From positions 39,961,858 through 40,025,857 of the forward strand of contig CM057230.1 in NCBI GenBank assembly GCA_029891385.1: a DNA stretch of 64,000 bases, in the 5' to 3' direction. Shown piece after piece: positions 20,801 through 32,441 of the stretch; within the stretch, counting starts at the first letter, position 1, and the number at the start of each line of letters is the position of its first letter. The DNA comes from Erythroxylum novogranatense (Eukaryota > Streptophyta > Magnoliopsida > Malpighiales > Erythroxylaceae). The position numbers were made by a program, and so were the translations under genes. The notes under the pieces are model-generated. The model did no database searches. It was not told the origin of the DNA and saw only the letters and a list, made by a program, of their open reading frames with translations.

Positions 20801-21999
20801 TTACCCAAACCATTCTGATGTGTTTATGTGCTCATGTTATGTTTGATCAAGTTGATGCATTCATGATTTGCAGCTTATGGATTTTGGCTGAAAGCCTAGA
20901 AAACATGCGTTTTATAAACTCAATGAAAGGTTTCTAAGACAAGTGAATTGTTTTCAAGGCTTTTGCTTATCTTTTATTATAAACGTGTTATCCACGAGCT
21001 GTAAAGCTCACCTCTCTCTTCATCCCCATCTCCAGGTATCAAGATGGAGATCGGATGATAGAAAGTTTAGACGTTCATTCGTTATGTATATGATTGGCTT
21101 TTAAGTTAATTTGTTGTAAGATTTAGATCTCAGACATGATGAAAATTTTTGGATTTTTGTATCTTGTGCATTTTGGATTTTGATATCGATATTATAACAT
21201 GGCTTGGAATGCCATTTAGATTTTGTAAGCATGTATTTCTTTGATGCAATTGAATTATGGAATTGTGTATAGAATCGAATTGTGAACGTGCCTTGGATAT
21301 TGAAGTACTATATATGTATATAAATATGATTAATTGTATTTGTATTTCGGACAGGAGGTCTGATGATTGATGTGATGGATTTGAAATATTGAAGTACTTA
21401 TGTGTGTATGATTTGTGGGTATACTGACACGTGTGAGGTTTTATTGCAAATGAAAAGTAAGAGTTTAAAATGATCGGATATGATTGTACAAGAAAAATTT
21501 TCATGAATTGAGATTTGATTGAGAATAAATTTTCAAATGGGAAATTGTGTTGCTTTGTATGAGATTGAATAAAGAAGAAAGAAAGGAAAAAAAAATTATA
21601 CCGATTTTGGATCGGTTTAGACCAAGTGTGTCTTTAGAGTTTCCAACGCTAGTTTTTCTAAGTTACACATTCTAAGATGTCGGAAATTTGTTTCAGTTTG
21701 ATTGAACTGTTTGTTTGCTTTGATTTTGAGCCAATTCATTTTGCTTTCGATTTCTTTCACTTTCGCCAAGTATAAGTTTGCTCACGTTTTGTACATGTGT
21801 TCAATTTATGATTATGAGGTTAGGTTCCAAAAAAGGGATCCAACATTTGTGGTTGATTGATCCGTTTTGTTTCTTTGTTTATGAAATTTTGTAAATCCGA
21901 GCCTTTTGATTTTTCTATGGCTTATTAAGAATTCGATTCGTTTTTGATATGTGATTCCGTTTTTCGGTTGGGGTCTGGTTTCGAAATCGGATCCCAATA
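17844..21999 (+). repeat. 3' LTR of element C
   Basis: Aligns with 12985-17195 throughout with scattered substitutions and small deletions, so the insertion is not recent. It ends CCCAATA, with the terminal CA mutated to TA. CpG patch at 19762-19822; hairpin III at 20996-21009. Confidence 0.92.
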
Positions 22000-22004
22000 A
22001 ATGT

Positions 22005-24549
22005 TCAGTGTGGGTCTTCAATTTTGCAACCCTTTTGAACTCATGATTTTTGCCTATGAAAGGGAATTAGGAAAGGCAACAGGAGCAAGAGGAGAGGCAC
22101 ATTTGAACAAGTTATTAGCCAAAGAATTCAAGGTAGGTTGTTTTTTTTTATAATTAAGTAATCAGCCATAAATGTCTCTTTCAAGAAATGGAAATAAAAG
22201 ATTTTCAACTACTTCAAAAATGTGCATTTATTACTCTTTGATTGTTTTGAGAATGCGTTGCATATTTTGTATACAAATTTTGTTGGTACTTGAAAATGAT
22301 TTTTGAGAGGATGTCAAGCTTAAGAAATCAAGTTTCTGTAATGTGCCTTTTGGGCAATATTTTTTACAAGTCTTGAAATATATGTTATGTTAGGTTAGGA
22401 TATATTAAATTAAGAGAGGAAGTAGGACAGAGAAGTAAGGCACGAAAAGGCTCCAATCAGGTTTAGGGCTTGAGGCTTATGGTAACCTTAATCTAAGAGC
22501 ATTAGGAGGTTGAATCATATAAAAATAGGCATCGAACGCAAGCTGTTGTGGTGGTCCCCTAAGTTAAGTCAAGTGTATTTTGACAAAAAGGCTTCTCCCG
22601 CCTGTCCACTAGTGACATGGAGCTCCTTTATGAACTTTCGTAAGTTCACGACTGCGCAAGACCATTATGTGGAAATGCGTAGTACATTCTATTTTGGATC
22701 CACCAGAACCATTTTGATATGCTTATGTGCTCCTGATAAATTGACAAAAGTGATGCATATATAATTTGCAATAAAATGATTTTTTGCATTGGAAATGACT
22801 TCCTAAATGGTTTTGTTTGTTACCAATTATAAAATTGTTACCCACGGGCTTTAAGCTCACCCCTATTCTCCTCCCATATCTAGGTGATGAGCAAGATATC
22901 GAGTACTCAAGGGTCAAGGAATCACTCCAATTTATGTTTACCTTGTATTTCAAGCAAAATTTGTAAAGCAAGGCTTTAGTTGCATTTTGTGCAAATCTTA
23001 GTTCATGTATCTTCTATATTTTGGAACTTTAAAATATTCACTAAAGCTTTGTAAAACTCTTATCTTTTGATGCAAATGGAATATAATTGCATTGTGATCA
23101 AGACTCTCTCTTAAGTTTGTTCATTGCATTTTTAAGTTTTCATAAGGGAAAAGTTAGTGTTTGGACTTCAGGGGACGGTCGAGATTAATCTAGGTTGTTT
23201 TAGGCAAATGTGCCTTCTAGAAAGTTGTCGGTCTTTCCTTTCGCTTTCTAATGATATATATAGTATAGAATTTTTGGACATCTGGGCTAAAAGTTATGGT
23301 CCTTAGAAGAGGACATGTTTAGGAGTATAGAGATGTATCATCTGTAAAGACGTATCATTTGTGATGACTTCATATTGTTTGTGATGACATCATATCATCT
23401 ATAGGGTTGTATCTTATGTAAAGACGTATCGTCTTAAGAGTTGCATCGTCTTAAGTTGACTTTGTTTCGTCTTAAGTTGAATCCACTTCGTCTTAAAAGT
23501 TGCATTGTCTTAAGTTGACTTTGTTTCATCTTAAGTTCACTCCGCTTTGTCTTAAGAGTTGCATCGTCTTAAGTTAACTTTGCTTCATCTTAAGTTGACT
23601 CCGCTTCATCTTAAGAGTTGCATCATCTTAAGTTGACTTTGCTTCGTCTTAAGTTGACTCCGCTTCGTTTTAAGAATTGCATCTTCTTAAGTTGACTCCG
23701 CTTCGTCTTAAGAGTTACATCGTCTTAACTTGAATTTGCTTCGTCTTAAATTGATTCTGTTTCATCTTAAGAATTGCATCGTCTTAAGTTGACTTTGCTT
23801 CGTCTTAATTTGACTCCACTTCGTCTTTAGAATTGCATCATCTTAAGTTACTTTTGCTTCGTCTTAAATTTACTCTGCTTCTTCTTAAGAGTTACATCAT
23901 CTTAAGTTGACTTTACTTCATGTTAAGTTGATTCTGCTTCGTCTATCTTTCCGCTTTGTCTGCCTCTCTGCTTCGTCTATCTTTTTGCTTCGTCTGCCAT
24001 TTTGACTTCGTTTGCTTTTTGCCTATGTGACCTAAACTCCTCCTTCTGTACACTATTCGTTTGATGCTATCGTCTGCTCTATTTTTGACCCTTCAGATGA
24101 TAGAATCTGCCTTCGAGGTCTCATAAAAATTGTAGATCTCGAAGTCTTCTTTCAAAATGTCCTCAGATGGTATTAATCTGATATCCCAAATTATAGTTAT
24201 GCTAATTGCCCCAAGACAGGTGCAATATGATTTAGTTCAAAACCCTGTTTGATTCTTTCAACCATAACTTTATTATGGGATCTCCAAATGAGATAACTCT
24301 TGTCTCTAAATAAACAATAGACATAGAGCCCCAAATATTTTGAACAAGTTAAATTTGAAACTCCGATTTGAGGTTTCCCAAAAGTCTGTCCTGAAATAGG
24401 AGAAGGGAGTTGTTTTGATGTTTGTCCTGGTGTGGGCTAGCCACTCATATGGGATGGTGACTAAAAAGGGTTCCTTGAAATAACCCTATAGGATAATATA
24501 CTCACGCTTTATGACTCTGAATGTTGGGCTTCGAAATCAGGGTCCAACA
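22005..24549 (+). repeat. 3' LTR of element A, right piece
   Basis: Continues from 12984 (22000-22004 is the duplicated AATGT) and aligns with ~2505-4881 to the end GGTCCAACA. It carries an extra segment at about 22386-22547 not in the 5' LTR. Donor 22133, hairpin II 22651-22683 (ACTGCGCA with TGCGTAGT), hairpin III 22846-22858 (one base changed), acceptor 22883, CTTAAG array 23330-24000. Confidence 0.9.
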
Positions 24550-25189
24550 AGGTTTTATGGATGCCTCAATCATTTAGTGAGAATTTATTATTATTAAAAA
24601 ATTATGCTTAATATTTATATAATGAAATTAAATATTTTGGGTTTGAGATGTAACTTTTTCAAATGTTACGATAAAAAATTATAGAAAGAATTGTTGAAGT
24701 GATTAAAAATTAAGTAAAGAAATATCAATGTTAAAGAGGAGGTTAAAACAAGCACAACTAAGGAATTTAAAGAAAAAATGAAACTTATAAAGGACAAAAT
24801 TTTATTGAGAAAGAGAAAAGAAACAAAGTTTATGTTAATGAACGCTAGAATAGGATTTGTTATGGTTACGATACTTTTATTTATAGATATGTTATAGGAT
24901 ACTCTAATAAATTTTAGTTATGTAATAGTTAAAATTAATTTCAGCTATGTTATGATGTAATTGATTTTTAATTATATTTACATATGAATTATGTAATGTA
25001 AGTATAACTATCTATTCTACAGATAAATTTGAATCATATATGAGGCGTGGTTAATCAAGAAAAACACTACTACATAAAACCAATAGACATTAAATAATTC
25101 AATCCATATAAATTGAAGGCAAATTATATGCACGAAATTAAATTAGGTTCTCAAGATTGATCAATTCATATTGTCGAACAAAAATATAT

Positions 25190-25393
25190 ACAATATTTAC
25201 ATTATGTTTATACAATACAAACATTTTGTCACTATTATCAATAAGATATACATCTCAAATCTAATGAGAAAATATCAAAATATCAAAAGGTTGTATTACA
25301 TTATGTTTATACAATGTAAATATTTTAAATCATTATCAGTAGCATATGTATGTAAAAGCCAATAGGACAAACCTTAAAATATCAAAAAGTTAT
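25190..25393 (+). repeat. Degenerate two-copy repeat, about 102 bp
   Basis: TTACATTATGTTTATACAAT occurs at about 25198 and 25299, each followed by AAAYATTTT, CATTATCARTA and later AAAATATCAAAA. The copies have diverged considerably. Confidence 0.65.
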
Positions 25394-25408
25394 AGGCATC
25401 GCTAATCG

Positions 25409-25624
25409 ATGATGTTGTCCTCATTTGTACTTAACTACAAAAGTTCAGGTTATGATGATGATGTCAATGAAATTTTCATTCTGATTGCTTCAGCTTGTAA
25501 CTATTATGAAGTAAGAGTTGAAAGTGCTCTAAACTATAAACCCCTTAGTTCAAATGACAAATGGAATGTGTGTGGATCAACATCTCCAAACTTGTTTTAC
25601 AGATGTACCAATTTAGAAAATTGA
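25409..25624 (+). CDS. Hypothetical 71-residue ORF, unrecognised
   Basis: Opens at a true ATG and encodes MMLSSFVLNYKSSGYDDDV... with a short hydrophobic stretch (IFILIASACNYY) near residues 22-33. The acidic-then-hydrophobic start is vaguely like the beginning of plant Harbinger-type nucleases, but that is a weak impression. No neighbouring exon, promoter or repeat supports it. It may be a transposase relic or a chance ORF. Confidence 0.2.
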   Translation: MMLSSFVLNYKSSGYDDDVNEIFILIASACNYYEVRVESALNYKPLSSNDKWNVCGSTSPNLFYRCTNLEN

Positions 25625-26999
25625 AGATAAAATATTAGAAACACTTTTAGTAATTATTTGAACTAAGATAAATTGATAAAGAACACATTCCTTATAATAT
25701 TTCTTTGTTGACTCAGTATAGAGTTATCATTACTTTACTTTTTTTGTAATAAAAACAACTTTGTCAGTTATTCACACCTATGAAGAAGCCTCCCTTGTTT
25801 TTTTTTGGAGTTATACCTAGAGCAGATAAGCTAGCTTGAGACTTCCTCAAATCGGATGAGAGAGCTAACAGAATCGATAGCAAGTCATCTTAGTGGTGCT
25901 TGCCTGATTCAACCAACTCGTGAGGGCGACTCATCTACAACTCCTACAAATAGCTAGGATCATCATCAAGGGAATCCATCCTCATCAAATTTGCCATAAT
26001 CATGTGATGTTTAAGATGTTTTATTTTGTATCTTGTTTAATTATCTTTTATGTATGTTTTCAATTCGTTCCTTAGTTTGTTTTTTTTTTACATTATGATT
26101 AATGACATTTTTATTACTATCTTCATTTGTATAAATTTTTATTTCCTAGTTCGTTTATTTCTTTTTATCCTTTCTTTTATTTTATTTTTGCAAAGACACA
26201 TTAACATCGAATGGATCAAAATCAAGTAGTTTTTTTAAATTAAGGAAGTACCAAGCAACCCACTCACTTGCATATTTAATTATCTACAAACTTTAAGAAC
26301 CATGTATAATTTTAAGTATGGGGATGGGTTTAAAAAATCTTTAACTGATTCTTCAAGTTGAGTATAATATTGATTATAAGTTCTATTAACTGATATCTTA
26401 AATTGGTTGAATGTGTCCATGAATACTTTATTTCCTTGTTCAATATTTATTTTAATTGGTGTGAACAAGGATGATGGTTAGAATGAAAATAGTTTTCTAA
26501 GTCACATTTTTCATAATCATTGAAAATTTTAAATTGACTGATATTACATATTATTTACACATATATACCCACCTATACCCATCTTCTTCATAAGCTTTTG
26601 AGCCTAAGAGAAAATTTTCAAAATTTTTAAAGCTCTTGTTATTCTTTCATATGTGTAATATCTGCATAGTTGGATAATTCTAGAACTTACTTTCATTATA
26701 CATGTTGAAACCATATTTGTGAAAATTAGAAACATTAATACGATAAAGACACTTAGATTACCAACTTGTTTAAGCCGTTTTTTTTTAATTATCATACCCA
26801 AAAATTGACCTTTAGGAATAACCAAGTTGATCCTTAGCCTTTTTCATTGATTAAACCCATATATTAAGCCTTATTCTTACTTTTATTTGAAGACCTGTTA
26901 TTTTTTTGAACTTTGAAGGTTATTTGCATTATTTACTTATTGAGACTTGAAATTTGTACAGTCCAATATTTCTTGAATTGTGGAACTAAATGTTTATTG

Positions 27000-27090
27000 T
27001 GAAAATAAAGTATAAAAGTTAAGAAGAAAAAAGAAAGAAAAATAGAGAAAAAATAAAGAAAAAAAAGAAAAAGAGAAGAAAGTATGTAGA
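27000..27090 (+). repeat. A/G-rich low-complexity run
   Basis: About 90 bp of almost pure purine (GAAGAAAAAAGAAAG...), interrupted by a few T. Confidence 0.8.
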
Positions 27091-27499
27091 ACCATTAGTT
27101 TCGCAATGAAAGGACTTATGTATATTTGTAAACAAGTCTTAAAATATATTGCATAGTAAATTTCCTTCAATTCAATCTTTTCATTATGTCAGTCATACCT
27201 TACCTAAGCCCCATTACAATCCATACAAAGACCTTTTGATTTTTGTTTTTAGTTTGTACATAAGTGGTAGAGATGTGATTTTACTGCAAGCCTATGGTAA
27301 GAATTCTACTATGCATTGATTTAGAGTTTTGATACTTTTCACCCTAAACACTTCATCGAATTGGGTGAAATCTTGGTAAGGGTGTAAAGAGTGCTTTTGA
27401 TTTAATGCGATGGTTGATGTGATTACTAGTAATATTACTTAGGAAGTTAATTCAATGATAACCTGACTCTAGTTGTATGTTTATTTGATTATGTAGGAT

Positions 27500-28870
27500 A
27501 TAACGATGTATAATACAAATGGAATGGACAGGTTGAAATTGGTGAAGGATTGATGTTGTGAAATTTGTAATTTTGATTATAGTTTGCTTAAGGACAAGCA
27601 AAAGAATAAGTGTGGAGATGATTGATAAACAAATATTTGACTATGTTGACACTTATATTTGATATATTTTGCTTGATATTTGATACTTTTATTAAATATT
27701 TGGTACTTAATATGTTTCAAGTGTGTTTACAGGTTATAATTGCCTCTATGGACTTAAAGGAGAAAAAACCAGACAAAAACGTGGCTAAAACTAAAAAATA
27801 ACAATTTGGAAGAAATGCATGGATGTGCACTTCTGTGAAATAGGTGTACCTTGATTATGCATGCTCATGGGCAGAAATGTGCACATTAGAGTGCATAACC
27901 TAAAATTCTAGGTTTTCTTATAAATTCGATGTTTTGGAGCTAATGGAGAGGACAGTAGTTGGGAACGTCCAAAGACATTTAGATGTGATTCGAAGCTTGA
28001 GGAGCAGAAGACATAGGATTTTTATCTAGAGATTCATTAAAACACAACATCGGACGCTACATTGTCAGAATACACGATAGTGAACATACATGGAGATTTA
28101 GAATTATGATTCATATTTTTTATTTTGTTTTTTATATATATGGATGTGATTTTGTGTTCACTGATGTATAGCTAAATTTTTTGTTAGTATCTAGGTCAGA
28201 TGAACCTAGTTGATTCCGAACGATGATTTGATTAATTTGTTAATTATTGAGACTTGATTATCTATTTTTATTACCATATATTAATATGATTTTTAGAATT
28301 TAATATGATTCCATACTTAGTGATTAAGAAATCCTAGCTTTGGTTAGATCCATGATAATTAGAAAGAGTTAATGCCAATCCTAAAGATAAGATGACATAA
28401 ATCTTTTAGATTAGGTTCAAACCTAGTAGAGGGATTCACAACACAGTAAGGCAATCCTATAAGTTTTAACTTGAGTAATTCAATTAGAGACCTTAGGATA
28501 AGTTGTTGGTAGACTCAAGGTCAGCTACCAGGAAACCTTAGGAATCTCCATGGTCTAATTAATCAACAGTATAATTATATGACAAATAATCAATCGGTTA
28601 AGGGTTTAGAGGAATTCAAAGCCTTGGCACTAATCATTTGATATTGGTAATTAATTAAGTGTCATCAATCCTTTTCTTTGATTCAAGTTGCTTGTTTACT
28701 TTAATTATTAAATTTTAGTATTCTTAATTAAAATTATAATCAATCTGTAGGCTAAATAACAAAACAAAAGTAATTAATAGTACTTACCATCTTCATGGGA
28801 TCAATTTGTACTTATCGATATTAGCTACAACTACATCATGCACTTGCGATTATTTAATATTTATAACTCT
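27500..28870 (+). mobile_element. Degenerate LTR, Athila/Tat-like
   Basis: TTGCTTAAGGACAAGCAAAAG followed by AATAAGTGTGGAGATGATTGATAA (27584-27630) resembles the polypurine/LTR junction of plant Athila/Tat/Ogre elements, putting an LTR start near 27624. The far end (CTTCATGGGATCAATTTG, CTACATCATGCACTTGCGA, to about 28860) looks like the LTR end of that group. The assignment rests on remembered family motifs; exact ends are uncertain. Because the polypurine-like block precedes it, it is a 3' LTR or solo LTR. Confidence 0.5.
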
Positions 28871-28889
28871 CTTGGAAATTGTTCATAAA

Positions 28890-30345
28890 GCCTTATCTCA
28901 TCTTATTTCGCATAATGCTATGATAGAAGAGATGAACGATTAGATTTTAATGGTAGATGGGATTTATTGAATTTATGTATGAAAAAGAAGGATATTAGAT
29001 GTAAATGGGTGTTCATAGTCAAATTAAAATTATGATGGATCTATGGCTCACCTTAAAGCATGACTTATGAAAAAAAAGCTATACTTAGACCAATAGTGTG
29101 TATTATTATAATACTTTCTCTCTTGTTGCTAACTTGAACTCTATTTGTTTTTTCATTTCTATGATCGTTACTTATAATTGACCTTACATCTATTAGATAT
29201 CAAGAATGCCTTCTTATATGGCAACCTCTAAGAGGATGTGTGCATAGAGAAACCCCATAGGTTTGTTACTTAGGGAAATTTTGAGAAAGTTTGTGATCTT
29301 TAAAAGTCTTTATATGGTTTAAAATAGAGTCCCGATACTTGGTTTGGAAAATTTAGTCAAATAGTGGAAAAGTTTGACATGAAGACGAGTAAATATGATC
29401 ATTTGGTATTCTATAAACATGCTGCATCTAGTATCATTCTCTCTATTATGTATGTTAATGATGTTATCATTAATGTAGTGGTACTATAGGCATTTCATAT
29501 TTGAAATCATTCCTTCATGGTCAATTTCATATAAAAGATTTAATGTTTGAATTTTTTTAGGGAGTAGAGCTGATAAGAAGTAAGAAAGGTATTTTCTCTT
29601 CTTAAAAGAAATATGTGCTTAATCTATTAACTAATACTTGAAAGATGGGGGTTAAGCCATTCAGTGCTCCAATGATCCCTAATTTACAACTCACCAAAGA
29701 TGGAGACCTATTTGAAGAAATATAGAAGATCAGTTAGAAAATTGAATCATCTAACATCAACTCACATTAATATTGCATATTTTGTTAATGATGTTCATTA
29801 GTTTATGTCTTCTCCAATCATTCATCATTAAACTGCTCCAGAATATTAATTAAAGGAAGCTTATGGTTTAAGTATACTTTATAAAAATCATGGACCAAAC
29901 TCATATTAAATGTTTCTCAAATATTAATTATGTAGGATCTAAGAATAACCAAAAATTAACTATTGGTTGATGTTTCTTTATTGGGTGAAACTTGGTCTTA
30001 TAGAAAAGTAAGAAGCAACATGTCAAGTCCATATTTAGTGCATAATCTAAATATAAGCTACAACCTAGTTATCATGTCAGATAAAATGGACACACAAGCT
30101 CTTTAAAAATTAAAGCCTTAATACTAATAAAGTTATCTTGTGATAATCAAGTTGCTCTACATATTGCTTCTAATCCTGTATTTAGCGAACGAACTAAACA
30201 TATTAAGATATAATATCATTTTTGTGAAAAGTACAACAAAACTTGATCTCTATAGGATATGTCAAAACTGGATAACAAATTTGTGATATTTTCATAGTAA
30301 ACTAGGAATTCACAATTGTTGCATCAAAATTGTAAAATTTTAGTA
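28890..30345 (+). pseudogene. pol: Ty1/copia pol relic (RT and RNase H)
   Basis: Decayed copia polyprotein read across shifting frames. RT signs: LLDIKNAFLYGNL (about 29195), EDVCIEKPHRF, KSLYGLK, then YVNDV where the family has the catalytic YVDD (about 29450). RNase H end: KKQHVKS (about 30008), then [15 protein letters not shown] (about 30150) and ERTKHIKI (about 30190). Dozens of stops; no LTRs located. Gag, protease and integrase are not seen, so it is a 5'-truncated fossil. Confidence 0.88.
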
Positions 30346-30383
30346 AGAATGATTATCTATAGTAAATGAAATCATGTTAATTA

Positions 30384-30600
30384 ATTTTGTTTAGTTTCAT
30401 TAGTCTTTTAAAGTCTAAATTTTATATAATTCTCGATTAAATGAAAACATAGAAATTTTTGTTGTTTAGTTTCATTAGTCTTTTAAGTCTAAATTTTATA
30501 TGATTCTAAAGTAAACGATATCATGGAAAAAATTTTGTTTAGTTTCATTAGTCTTAATAAGTCTAAATTTTATTGTTCGATTAAAATGTAGAACACTTAT
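30384..30600 (+). repeat. Three-copy tandem repeat, about 74 bp
   Basis: TTTAGTTTCATTAGTCTT...AAGTCTAAATTTTAT repeats at about 30389, 30464 and 30538, each followed by a TTCTCGATTAAATGAAA-like tail with variation. It lies directly after the copia relic. Confidence 0.85.
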
Positions 30601-31170
30601 ATGGGTATTAAATAACAAGGGTTAATTAGATTATATATTTTGGTTAGCTAATCTTACTTAAAATACTAGAATTAAATTTTTAATGAATCTTAAATGATTA
30701 AAGGAGTTATTTTAAATTGATATTAGTGGATGTGAACATAAACTGAGGCTAGTTTCATTAATAATTCATTTTATTATTTTCTAAATTTATTTTACTAATT
30801 TTTCTATGAAATTTTTCTATTCAATCTTCTTTTATTTGTCGGTTTGTTATGTAACTATTAACATATTATAATTTCTCATGGAATGATCCTTACTCTCCTA
30901 TACTACATTTGTTTTTATTATATGAGTTTGGGATTTAATTTAGTTATAGATAACATTACCAAAAATTGGCATCATTTTTATGGCTTTGATAGTGGTTTAT
31001 ATATTTTATATGATCTTTATGATAAGATGATTAGCAATATATTTTGGAGGTTGAATGAACTGCTTGATGTTTAAGGAAAGAAACTAAAATTTTTAGGCAT
31101 CATAATGTTCTAGTTTGTGAAATAGCAGAGATCATGCTACCACTCCAACTCTAAAAGAGCTTATCGCTCC
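30601..31170. other. AT-rich DNA, nothing recognised
   Basis: Between the tandem repeat and the Athila-type gag relic. A 63-codon ORF at 30883-31074 (start ATG, hydrophobic, Tyr/Phe-rich) has no recognised similarity and is probably chance. Confidence 0.4.
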
Positions 31171-31870
31171 AAATTTGACCTAGTAACCTCATTGCATTTC
31201 TTTTTCCAAATTTAGATGTTGATGCTACCTTTGAGTTAAAGTCTAAACTAATCTATTCTTTGCCTACTTTTGTGACTATATACGTGGGGACCATTATAAG
31301 CATTTAAAGGAGTTCCATATGGTCTATACAAGTGTGAAACCAATTTAATTTAATTGAGGAGAAAATAAAAATGAGAGATTTCCCATTTTCGTCAAAATAT
31401 GATTTATATGATTGGTTTTATTATTTTCTTAGAGAAAGTTCCACCAAATGAAATAAGATGAAAATATTGTTCTTAGAGAATTTTTACCAGTTGTAAGAGC
31501 CATTAACATTAAAAATGAGATTTACGAGATTAGGGAACATAACAAAGAATCTTTGTATAAGTACTGAGAATGTTTTAAAAAGTTGTGTGCAAGCTACCCA
31601 TACTATTAGCGACTAACTCCTCATTTAGTATTTCTATGAGGGTTTTCTATCAACTAATAGGAATATGGTCAATGTCACTAATGGTAGGACATTAGTTAAA
31701 AAAACACTTGAAACAATTCAGGACTTAATTGCCAATATCGAGCTCGAGACTTAATTGCCAATATGGAATCTAACTCCTAATAATTTGAGATTAACCTGAA
31801 CTATTCATCTCAATATGTAAATAAGGTAAATCTTTCTTTATTTGAGAGATGATTAGATGAATTAATCTAT
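31171..31870 (+). pseudogene. gag: Athila/Tat-type gag relic
   Basis: Broken reading frames resemble the gag core of plant Athila/Tat elements: FELKSKLIYSLPTF (about 31230), then EEKIKMRDFPFSSKYDLYDWFYY (about 31355-31425, matching the family block ending DWLYYLP), then FKKLCASYPYY (about 31570) and a KKTLETIQDLIANI block (about 31695). Many stops and frame changes. With the LTR-like sequence at 27624-28860 it may be the remains of one element into which copia sequence was inserted, or two separate relics. Confidence 0.75.
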
Positions 31871-32039
31871 AGGACAACAAACTGATTTGTACGTAACTTT
31901 TAAAGAAGATTTAGTGAAATAAGCTAATGTTGTAAGTGGATTTTTGAGGTAACTATTGTGAAATTAATTTTTTTTCTAACACCTATAACTTAAGTTACAA
32001 GGTCTATTTAAACGTTCGCTATGTAATGAACTTTTGAGT

Positions 32040-32340
32040 AGGGTTTACTTCTAATAAAACCCTCAATATTTTCGTAAGCGCATGGGTTATAACGTAGTAT
32101 ATGAGATTTTGATCCCACGAGGAATTAAAAAACTAATCGAATCCTAATTTGTCTAAAGCCTAAAAAGCGTAATTAAAATGAAAATAAAAAATAAACAATC
32201 AAATATAGAGTGATTGAAAATTGAAACTCTAAATTAATGTATAAATTAAATTTGAACACTAGCAATTGACATTTGAATTTCAAACAAGGAAGATTAACAA
32301 GTTATGAGAAAGGATTTATCTTATCATCAATGCTAATATA
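32040..32340 (-). mobile_element. Possible LTR-end fragment, minus strand
   Basis: The minus strand reads CCTCGTGGGATCAAAATCTC and then a CATGCGCTTACGAAAA block. This is similar in kind and order to CTTCATGGGATCAATTTG ... CATGCACTTGCGA at 28795-28855. It may be the LTR end of another Athila/Tat-like relic in the opposite direction. Weak evidence. Confidence 0.3.
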
Positions 32341-32370
32341 GTCACTTTTGTGCTAATACAGTGTTAGTCC

Positions 32371-32441
32371 TGTTAGTAGTGTGCCCTAGGCCAATGGATA
32401 TCTGTGACTTTTGAACTAACATTATGATTTATTAATAATAT
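32371..32441 (+). mobile_element. LTR-like sequence G, left piece, split by element B
   Basis: Starts TGTTAGTAGTGTGCCCTAGG, an LTR-like start, and runs to 32441, where B is inserted with duplication AATAT (32437-32441). It resumes at 54266. Family unassigned. Confidence 0.5.

Larger units (their letters stand above)
12985..21999 (+). mobile_element. Element C: non-autonomous LTR element with giant LTRs and 0.65-kb interior
   Basis: 9015 bp, TGTTGGACCCC to TCCCAATA, flanked by a perfect 5-bp duplication AATGT (12980-12984 and 22000-22004) inside the 3' LTR of A. The 5' LTR is 12985-17195 (4211 bp), the 3' LTR 17844-21999 (4156 bp). Only 648 bp lie between, holding a primer site and a polypurine tract but no coding sequence. 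About 93% of the element is LTR. It must have been mobilised by another element's proteins, or it lost its interior after insertion. Confidence 0.93.
1962..24549 (+). mobile_element. Ty3/gypsy element A (chromovirus-like), with two nested insertions
   Basis: Full-length but dead gypsy element: 5' LTR 1962-4881, tRNA-iMet primer site at 4887, gag-PR-RT-RNaseH-IN from 5130 to 12382, 3' LTR in two pieces (12461-12984 and 22005-24549). Gene order and the chromodomain-like tail after integrase indicate a plant chromovirus of the Tekay/Del kind; the clade name is an inference. Solo LTR S lies in integrase and element C in the 3' LTR. Removing both gives an element of about 10.8 kb. No clean 5-bp duplication is visible at its ends (AAGCA on the left, AGGTT on the right), so either the ends have diverged or my LTR start is off by a few bases. 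It is the oldest well-defined element here, with many stops and several RT deletions. Confidence 0.85.
24550..27490. other. AT-rich DNA without a recognised gene
   Basis: Very AT-rich sequence after element A. It holds a degenerate ~102-bp duplication (25190-25393), a 71-codon ORF (25409) and an A/G-rich run (27000-27090). Nothing else is recognised; probably old intergenic DNA. Confidence 0.5.

Noticed and set aside
1957..24554. Target-site duplication for element A
   Set aside because: Left flank AAGCA and right flank AGGTT do not match; I do not claim one.
25066..25082. Possible second CACTA end (CACTACTACATAAAAC)
   Set aside because: No subterminal repeats follow and the sequence after CACTA differs from the terminus at 55931.
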